From Entomortierella parvispora (Eukaryota; Mortierellomycota; Mortierellomycetes; Mortierellales; Mortierellaceae), in the NCBI GenBank assembly GCA_963573315.1, contig OY752144.1:738501-802500 (forward strand): 64,000 nt of DNA. The letters run 5' to 3'. This document shows, piece by piece, positions 55,960-64,000 of the stretch; positions within the stretch are counted from its first letter, which is position 1, and every line of letters begins with the position of its first letter. Made by a program: the position numbers and the translations under genes. Below the pieces are notes generated by a model. It ran no database searches, was not told where the DNA came from, and was given only the letters and a program-made list of their open reading frames with translations.

Positions 55960-58131
55960 TCATAGTTTTCCAATACTGTACAAGCACCTGTATTGGCACA
56001 GAAACTCAACGTCAGGTCTCATTCCCCGAAGAAACCCACACGCTTGCAAAGAACGGCGTTCGATCTTCCTGGATTCGTTCTCATTTGTGTTCGAGAACGA
56101 AATGGTAAAGATCATTTGATCTAGGTTTGGCCAGGGTCGTGTCGCATTTTCTCTTTGGTGGTTTTGTTGAGTCCTCCAAACTCGTGCTTGGAGACAGGCG
56201 TCGACATCCAGGTAGCCTCCACAGATCTGGAAGCCCTTGAGACCATCGACCAACGGGATATCTCGATCGTACTCTGTTTGGTAGTCGTTTTCTTTTTGTT
56301 GTTGAAGCGTCCTGACGACCAACTGGTACCGCTCAGTCTGGAGTGAGCGATTGTACTCTTCACCCATATGGAGATTATCAACAGGTTGACCATCGTCTAG
56401 CAGATGTAAAGAGTTTCTACGTGCCATTGCTAAACAATCTCTATAATCCATGTCTGCGTCGACACGATCAAGCCCAGTCCATTGAGAGAGCTTGGCAAGA
56501 GTCTTTGATAGAGACAGGACCCGATCATCATTCTTACTTTTTTGATCCAACGTCGTCTTCAGCTCTGGCATCGCCAATGGGATAACGGCTGGACTGCTCC
56601 GTTGAATCCAGACAAAGTCGGATCGATGGATAACTTTGTCTCCAATATCAGTGGGGGGACGACTATAATTTTGGGTGCCGGGTACATTGAACATGTTGTG
56701 CCGTAGGCGAAACTCCAGTCGCCGTAAATCTTGCAGTCGTGTGAGCAGCGAGAGTCCCAAAGACAATTCCCGAGTCCAGGCATGGATCACAATGGATAGG
56801 GTTTGTATATGAGGACAGACGCGACCCAGATAACCAAAGTAAAACAGAATTTGCGACAGGGAGAAACTGCTTCTGCGGCCCAAGAAATCCAGGGACAATG
56901 TTTTCAATCCCTTGCATGCCCAAAGATGACGACGAGATGGGGACTTTGGTGGAGACCACCATGAACCTCCACTGTTGTTCGTGGCCCCAAAGAAGATGTC
57001 AAGCGAAAGAACAGTATCTTCAGCCTTAAAGTGCAAAAGAAGAGGCGAGGAACACAAAAAGCGGTGCAAAACCCGAGATCTCTCTTGAAAGTATTTGTCC
57101 TCATCCATTCCAAAGATTTCCAGGGACGTGAGTCGATTCTCGACTTGGTGGACGTCGACCAGCTCTTTCCAGATTGGACTTATTCGATGGATAAGCCGAG
57201 CGTCGATGCCAAAGTGCTCAACAAAAGGGAAAAGGGTCACGGGAATGAGGCAGCTCTTGGAATAACGCAGAGCAAAAGAGATCGATTTTAACTGCAGACA
57301 GCTTTTGGCCAGGGAGTGCCAGAACGCCTCTCTTGTCCTTGGATTCTTGAACGACGAGCCGAAAGTGTCACTTCGGACCAAGGTGAAGCTGGTCAATTTT
57401 CCCATCCTCGGGAAGATCTCAGCTAGTTCCTGGGGTGTCGAGGGAAGATCCACAATACTTAGAGATTGCAAGGGCCATTCCTTACTTCCGTCGTTCTTGA
57501 TCCTCTTTGCCGGTGTGTATTTTCCTAGACTCTGAAGGTTCAAAGCGAGAGAGAGGGAGGATAAATTCGGACACTCGCCCAGCACCCATTCGATATGGCT
57601 CGAGCCTGACTCGTAGCTAGGCATGGCCAAGGTGAGACTTGTCAACTGAGAGGTGTCGAAAAAAGTCCGGAAGTGATAGCGATACATCCACCGGCCATCG
57701 ATATTCAAGGTCAACACTTTGACTCGAAGCAGGGTTCTACCGTCCTTTTCGGCTACCCTTAGTGATGCTCGACGCAGAAGAGCTGTCATACTTTTCCACT
57801 GCTGTTCAGACCAAGAGGTGTCGCTACCGAAAACATTATGTCGTGGAGCTGGCAATTCAGTATTGCCGATCGTGAGACAATCCGCCTTGGCGACCTTCTT
57901 GTCTACACCCTCCCACGAGCGAGGTCCACCTCTCTTGACACAAACGCTGTACTGGAGCAGCCCTGTTGCGACAAGGTACCATCGTCGAGATACCCGAGCC
58001 GCCACTAATTGGAGTTTAGTTTGGCTCAAGTGTGAGAAGATCTGGACAAGGATCTCGTTGATTTCGATTGGAGGAGTGCTTGTGCTTGACTGGGGTCCAT
58101 TCCTCTGAGTGGATTGATATTTGAACTTCAT
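55960..58131 (-). CDS. Large F-box protein, paralogue 3
   Basis: Single exon, 723 residues from MKFKYQSTQR. The frame stays open to 58383, but those 84 extra residues lack any resemblance to the paralogues. F-box: PPIEINEILVQIFSHLSQ. The body has leucine-rich repeats (ECPNLSSLSLALNL, LTRLQDLRRLEFRL) and the family's C-terminal signature (EYDRDIPLVDGLKGF, LDVDACLQARVW, MRPDVEFLC). Tandem with paralogue 2, so they probably arose by local duplication. Confidence 0.82.
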   Translation of the reverse strand: MKFKYQSTQRNGPQSSTSTPPIEINEILVQIFSHLSQTKLQLVAARVSRRWYLVATGLLQYSVCVKRGGPRSWEGVDKKVAKADCLTIGNTELPAPRHNVFGSDTSWSEQQWKSMTALLRRASLRVAEKDGRTLLRVKVLTLNIDGRWMYRYHFRTFFDTSQLTSLTLAMPSYESGSSHIEWVLGECPNLSSLSLALNLQSLGKYTPAKRIKNDGSKEWPLQSLSIVDLPSTPQELAEIFPRMGKLTSFTLVRSDTFGSSFKNPRTREAFWHSLAKSCLQLKSISFALRYSKSCLIPVTLFPFVEHFGIDARLIHRISPIWKELVDVHQVENRLTSLEIFGMDEDKYFQERSRVLHRFLCSSPLLLHFKAEDTVLSLDIFFGATNNSGGSWWSPPKSPSRRHLWACKGLKTLSLDFLGRRSSFSLSQILFYFGYLGRVCPHIQTLSIVIHAWTRELSLGLSLLTRLQDLRRLEFRLRHNMFNVPGTQNYSRPPTDIGDKVIHRSDFVWIQRSSPAVIPLAMPELKTTLDQKSKNDDRVLSLSKTLAKLSQWTGLDRVDADMDYRDCLAMARRNSLHLLDDGQPVDNLHMGEEYNRSLQTERYQLVVRTLQQQKENDYQTEYDRDIPLVDGLKGFQICGGYLDVDACLQARVWRTQQNHQRENATRPWPNLDQMIFTISFSNTNENESRKIERRSLQACGFLRGMRPDVEFLCQYRCLYSIGKL

Positions 58132-58688
58132 TGAAAACAGAAGAGAAGGGAAAGGAGGATCGAGGAAAAGAGCATCACAAGGAGGAGTAAAATATACTGC
58201 GGTACGATTGTGTCTGCACTGCCTCTTTGTTCCCCGGAACTTTCCCAATCCATTATGTTGCACAAACGGTCCACGGCGAGTGTAAATCCAAGGATCGAAC
58301 AAAATCAGAAGTGCACTAGTTTTTTTTGTCGTCTTCTTCACCGCTATTTTTACAGGTTTTATGAGGATGGTTGGACATTGCATTCATGGAAAGAACATGA
58401 GGGAAACACAGCGATAAATAATGGGGGATGAATTGTGATCATATTATACAATGGCAGCTATGCCTTCGCTCTCTTTCCTTCTTTCCGCCCTTCAAGCCCT
58501 TTCGTATCGTCAGCGAATGCCAGTGGGAAGGCTTTCTGAACAGCAAATGAGCCAAGGAGAAACGAAAAGCTGAAAAAAGAGGTGACGGATGAATAAAAGA
58601 AATTATTCAAAGGTCAGGGTGGTGTAGTGGTGGCGGGCGATGATGAGAGCTCTGGGATGGTGTTGTGGACAGACGTAATCAAGGCAGG
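58132..58688. other. Intergenic region F-box 3 / PSY2
   Basis: No gene. It holds the promoter of F-box paralogue 3 and the 3' region of PSY2. Confidence 0.5.
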
Positions 58689-61600
58689 TTAATCCGATAG
58701 GACGGCAGAAGGGGTTGGGGGATCCTCGGAGGTTGACCGCGCGTGAGACTCTTCTTCTGGTGGGGATACAGGGATCACGATAGCTCCTTGCATGGAAATG
58801 ATTGGATCGTGCGATGGAGCTGCCTCGACAGTTCTCTTGGTGTCTTCCATGTCCGGGTCGAGACGCTTGTAATCCCTTGCCATTTCGCTTTTCAACTGAA
58901 TTGCGGCCTCTGTCATCACGGAGTCATCATTAATCCTCCTCTGACTCTGATTATCACCATCTAGAGTGGTGGCTTTCACAAAGGCGATTCCTGTACGTGT
59001 TGCAACAGGAGGAAGAGGCGATACCGACCTGGACTTGACATTGGAGGATGCTAATGGAGAAGATGATCGTCCGTTCCGAAGATTTCCAAGCTTAAACTTG
59101 ATGGGTTGTCCAGCTCCGTCGCCTGAAGGAGGTGATGCCTTTTGAGGAGATTTTGACCCAAGCGACTTTTGACCATCTGAGGAATCAGAGGCCGAGCCTC
59201 CATCGTCCGAGGATTCGTCCCCTGATTCTAATCTAATCTTCTTTTCTGGTGGTGGCGATGGTTCTGATGATGGTCCGGTTTTTGGCTTTGCGTTTGCAAG
59301 TCGACCGAAGGCATCACCGTCGTCGTCGTTTCCATCTTCATCCTCTCCATAGTCTACCAATTTGCGACGTAAAAGTGTCGGAGGTGTCAGGGAGGCCTGA
59401 GAAGCGAGCACTGGTCCCGTTTCTGTATCCATAAAGCTCTGAGAAGCAGCTTCGTCGCTGTTGACCTCATCCTCCTCCTTGACCCTTCTCCTGAGATCCG
59501 AGATTGGTGGATCATCCACCCGCTTGCCTTCATCCGGCACTGCATCTTCTTCGTCCGAGTTATTAAAGTATGCCTCTTCGTCGTCGTCCACGGTGGAGGA
59601 TGTCCAAGCGTCAGCACCTTTTCCTGGGCCAATCCTTTTAGCAGAACTAGATTCACTGGCCGCCGCCTCTGCCGCCTCCGAGTCAGCAACTGAGGTGTCC
59701 TGTTGCTGTTCATATTTCCGAATCAACGCCTTGAACGTTTGGACGTATTCAATATGCTTAAGTCTCTCTCCATGAAGCGATACCGTGTGCGTAAGAAGTG
59801 ATTTGATGTTCTCCTATATGAGATTGGATAGGGTCAGACCAGTGATACTTGGAACTATTGAGCATCCATCATCTGAATGTCACTTACACTCCGGATGAAA
59901 TCAAAGAATTCGATACAGGCCGAGTTCAGTAGATTGTTCTTGTTGCCGGTAGAGAGCAACGCGTCAACGATGTGCTGCACCACATTATGTTTTATCAGGT
60001 ATCGGTGGTAAAACTCATCATTCAGTCCAATACAAGTACGGAAAAAGCGAAGGGCAGCTAGGGAAAAAAAAGAAAAATATAAGTCAAAACAGGCTCGGTA
60101 TAAATCTGATAGGTCCTGAAGTCCACCACTCTCTCAACAATCCAGTCAAGGACCCTTACATAACCGGAGGTGCTGATCACGGTTTCTTAGAAGCAATGAG
60201 ATCTTGTCGACAATTCCACTTGAGAGAACATAGTATTTGCTCCGAAAAGAGTGGCTTCTGACCATGAAAGATAAGATCTGGCAAGCATTTTCGCAAACCG
60301 AAGCCAGCGACCGTTCGAGTGTTATCATATCTATCAGAAAAGGGAAGGGGGTGTTATGAGTAGCCGGACCATATCGGGTCACAAAGCCAAAGGACAACTC
60401 TGTCCCTTACCATTAGAAAGCTCTAGAAGTGGCGAAACAAACTTGCTGATATGAGACGCGTAAAACAAATCCAAGAACTTGTCCGCATCGGGGTCCAAAT
60501 GTGGTATGGCGTCCAGTGCAGCTGGCATCCCGTTCTCGCCTTGGCTCGTATTTGTGTCCAGCAGCATACGGATGACCTCTGAGTACTGTAGCTTGATACC
60601 CATGTCCTGCTCGACCAGGAACTGGTCCAGGATAATGTTCATAAGTTGCCTTGGAGCTTGTTCATCCGATTGTTTCACGATGTAGGATCGTACAAGGTTA
60701 GGGTCATGCTCCATGGCAGAAAGGAAAATCTCTGTTCCTGCCATCCTGATTTTTGGCTCTGCATCCGAGAGCGCAGTCTCGAACAGGTTGAACAGCCCTG
60801 TTTGGCTCAAAGTCCTGCAGCGGACAGACATAAAGAAAAGCAGTAATAGTACATGAGTTTCGACAGAAGATGTCAGAACATCACGATGCCTGGAAGAGTC
60901 CCTTACCGGTACAAGCCCACTCGAGCCGGCATTTGAGTGGTCTTTGCGATAGTGCAGAATTGCTGCACAAACCGGATGACGTCTCGCTTCCTCTCTATGC
61001 TTTCAGTTTCGTCCTCCAGTATCCCAAAGAGTTGTTTCAAAAATCCGCGATCCTGGTGAATGAAATTGACAATATCGATGTTGTGGAAGAAAATAAGAGA
61101 GCTCAGGATGGATGATAGATTTTCGTCCATGATCCGTACAAGAACAGTATCCCTCAAGTACTGAAGTCTGTAAGCCTGATGGATCTTTTGCTCAACTTCG
61201 GGGTCACTAATGGGTACGATCTGCTTGAATTTTGACCGCTTGGAAATAAAGTCCCTGTAGTCCTCTTTTTCGTTTCCAAGGTCGGGATCGTCTATAGAAT
61301 TGATGAATTTCTGTTAGAACACCATCTTGTGTTATAGCTTTTGATTCAAGAAGTCATACATTCCAACATCCCAAGACAGCCGATAATGATCTCATCCTTG
61401 AGAATGTGTTGAATAACTGCAATGTCGTTCAACATAACTATGCAAGAAAAAAAAACAAAGGGTCAATGAGTATTTCCCATTAAACCTAGCCCTGGCTAAT
61501 GTTCATCGTATTGTGCCAACATACTAATCCCAAGAATTATCCCATGCAGATGATGCAAGTCCGTGGTACTTTCGAGATCTTCACACGTCTCCAACACAGG

Positions 61601-62916
61601 TAATAACTTGTCAATGTAATTCTAAAGAGGAAATGATATGACATGGAGGTTAACACTTGTATCGCTGATCTCCAGCATGACGGCATGTGACTCCGCACCG
61701 TCAAAATAGCCTACATCCATGATGATAAACCCTGCCAGTTTCTCTTTTTCGTTCATCCCGCCAAGTGCTGCCTTGACCATATTCTCAATCTCGGCCAAAT
61801 TAGAGATGTCGGGATCCGGGAGAGAAAGATAGTCTGCGCTTCCAGCGCCATTTGCATCTGAGGGGTCAGAGAACAGATCCTCGGCTATTTAAAAGAAAAG
61901 TGTTTAGATATATATCAAATGTTGCTAGCACGCCTTGCTTAACCGAACAAAGGAATAAGGCATGTACCATAGTGGTGCTGGACCTCATTGATATTATCCC
62001 TATGCCATTGAGAAGAGCGTGTTTGTTTCTAGTCAGCCCCGAGGTAACGCACGTATAAAGCATCCTTTCATAAATTGTCAATCACCCGGATCCCTACCAG
62101 ATTTCCCCACAACCTTCAGCTTCCTGGAAGCTTAGCGCGAGATCGACTCCCTCACTTTCTGACCATACAATCAGCGTTTCTATGTGAACAAAGGAATGGC
62201 TTTGATATTAATGGTGGCTGAAAGGACGGCGATTATTGCAGTCATAAATATAAGTGAAGGTTGCACACCTTGCTGTCGCTGATAGAGGTCCTCGCCGACT
62301 CTTATACGGGAGTCCAGAAGGACCACATCCTCATCATCTTCGGAACGTACAATCAGTGTCCCCTCTGACTTGTCCTGTTTTCGCCGTGACAGCAGGTAGA
62401 CAAGAATGCCAGGGTTAGTTGACTGGTTGAAAATCCACGGTAACGGCAAAATGTGATATCTGTGGGCAATCGTCGCGTGCTGCCCGAACTTTTTTGACGG
62501 TGTGTGCGCCTAAAATTCCTGGACGCGTATCATTCTTCATGTTCCCTAGCCGAAAAGTCGCCGAGAAGTCAATCTGGACGGATATCGGAAGAAAAACAGA
62601 AGAAAGGTGCGCGGTCCACCGGGTCCTGATAGGTCATTTGGGCCATTCATTTGCAGCGTTGCGTCGGCTCCCAAGGGCCTAAAGGGTCGGGGGGGTCGAT
62701 GCATGGGCCATTTCATCCGGACTGATGTCGATTGTCTGTTTGTCGCAGAGCAGAGCAGAGCAGAGCAGAGCAGAGCAGAGCAGAGCAGAGCAGAGCAGAG
62801 CAGAGAGGGCTTACCGCGTTGAACTGGCAGGAGCAATGTCCTGTGCCCCTATCGATCCACTGATTACCAGCACTGAGCTTGTAGACCTTGACACGCATCT
62901 TCACGTTGGGATCCAT
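58689..62916 (-). CDS. PSY2: Protein phosphatase 4 regulatory subunit 3 (SMEK/Psy2)
   Basis: Twelve exons: 62815-62916, 62269-62374, 62098-62179, 61968-61999, 61715-61884, 61525-61621, 61360-61437, 60907-61291, 60411-60814, 60160-60330, 59888-60057 and 58689-59813; 973 residues, all GT-AG and in phase. The N-terminal PH-like domain has [20 protein letters not shown] and [10 protein letters not shown]. The SMK-1/ARM region reads [48 protein letters not shown] and LGMLEYDPDL, followed by further helical repeats. The last ~320 residues are acidic and Ser-rich, as in other Psy2/SMEK proteins. It directs PP4 to targets in the DNA-damage response and gluconeogenic signalling. Intron 1 (440 bp) contains a CAGAG microsatellite. 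Confidence 0.93.
62746..62805. repeat. (CAGAG)12 microsatellite in PSY2 intron 1
   Basis: Twelve uninterrupted CAGAG units, ending about 8 bp from the intron 1 donor (62813-62814). Confidence 0.95.
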
Positions 62917-64000
62917 GATTGGCTGGGTGCACAGCAGTTAGGAATGCAGTGCAGTGGATGTGTGTTTCAGCAGCAACGGGTGGACGTTTCCTGGCCGACA
63001 AGGGATGGGGGGAATGAAGGAGAGGAAGGTGATGAAGGGGAGGGGAGGGGGGCAGGATCCAGTCTGGCTGCGAGGGGATGATCAGAGATGACGGCGAGGG
63101 GGGGCGAGGGGGTGGAAGGAAGGTAGGAAGGAGGGAAGGATCCTGAGGGCGTTTGATTGATTGGATCCAATGGAGGATTTGTACTGCAGCGGCAATACTT
63201 TGTGACAATATTCTGGAATGAGATGGGGGAGGGAGGGAGAGGGAGAGGGTGCAGAAGAGTGTGCAGAAGAGAGTGTACAGAGAAGAGTGTGAGCTGCACT
63301 GGGCTGCACTGGGCTGGACTGGACTGGCACAGGCGGACTGGCTGGGCGACTGGACTGGGCGAAGGAAGCAGAAGAGCAAAGTGAGAAGACGTTTGTCGCG
63401 TGTGCGTGTGATTCTTGCGGATTGTGTGCGTGTGCTTGAGGTGTCCTTTTCCTTGTTTTCTTCTTCTCTTTTCTTCTTCTCTTCTCTTCTTCCTTCTTTG
63501 CTCCCCTCCTTGACCCTACCCGCGTCTTCTTTGCTTCCCTCTCCTTTCCTTGCTTTCATGTGCCCTGCTCCACTCTGCTCTCTCGCCCACGTCCCTCTTT
63601 CCTCTTTCCTTCCGCCCTTCTCTTCCGCCCTGCCGCCGCCGCCACTTTCCAGCCACACCCAGACATGCGCCATACCCTCCACAAACCAGGAACAGACTTG
63701 CTCCTCATGAGAAAGCCCATTCGAAATAAATTCCCTCAATTCCCTTCTTCATCGCCATCCCCCCTTACTCGAATGTTGACCAGAATGCCCTCCAATCACG
63801 CCCCGCATGGCCTCCGTCCCCATGAGCGCAATTGGTGGCAAAAAGTGACTCCCCTCACAGTTTGTTGTGAACGCCGCGGACCCTTAAAGAAATCAGGCTG
63901 GACTTTTTTCTTTTTTTTTTTTTGCCCAGCCTCGCCTTGCCTGACCCATTGGGAAAAAGATACTATTCATTGCATCGCATCTCTTTAATCCTTTAATCCT
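62917..64000. other. PSY2 upstream region
   Basis: No gene supported. G-rich and purine/pyrimidine-biased tracts (about 63000-63130 and 63440-63640) generate low-complexity ORFs on both strands. A GCACTGGGCTG direct repeat lies at about 63295-63315. Confidence 0.5.

Noticed and set aside
63249..63710. 153-codon ORF and opposing 291-codon ORF upstream of PSY2
   Set aside because: Composition is dictated by pyrimidine/purine-rich tracts; no family resemblance.

Overview
The window looks like nuclear DNA of an early-diverging, zygomycete-type fungus, most likely a Mortierella relative. That is an inference from three things: compact genes with many short GT-AG introns, long pyrimidine-rich leaders, and the gene mix (Crinkler effector, F-box family, TOK-type channel, small GPI proteins). 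No rRNA, CRISPR array or bacterial operon is visible.

1-8.9 kb is a mobile region. Two identical 395-bp direct repeats (165-559 and 8489-8883) bracket it, and the outermost flanks carry a matching TAT. Inside lies a second unit (667-5973) with ~148-bp inverted terminal repeats, each of which is itself a palindrome. The inner unit holds two divergent genes: a Crinkler effector with a PD-(D/E)XK nuclease-like C-terminus, and a 946-residue primase-polymerase/SF3-helicase replication protein. Right of the inner unit are a coiled-coil protein gene and a Harbinger-like DDE transposase gene. This assembly is the most unusual item in the window.

9-31 kb is a housekeeping block: tRNA-Gln(CUG), AIM24, sulfite reductase flavoprotein (MET10), mitochondrial aspartyl-tRNA synthetase, a kinase-like gene, mitochondrial sulfide:quinone oxidoreductase, homoserine O-acetyltransferase (MET2, minus strand) and a large F-box gene. 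Three of these concern sulfur: sulfite to sulfide, sulfide oxidation, and the acetyl-homoserine acceptor for sulfide.

31-49 kb holds two small secreted GPI-type proteins, each with a TATAAAAG box; a tail-anchored coiled-coil protein; an ATP-grasp protein; a CARM1-type arginine methyltransferase; a TOK-type potassium channel; and a DNAJC9-like J-protein.

49-64 kb begins with a gene-poor stretch containing small tandem repeats. It then has an inverted, decayed copy (about 51.79-53.13 kb) of the MET2 5' half plus its upstream region (about 27.13-28.45 kb), two further F-box paralogues in tandem, and a 12-exon PP4 regulatory subunit 3 (PSY2/SMEK) gene. All multi-exon models were assembled by eye from splice sites and reading-frame continuity.
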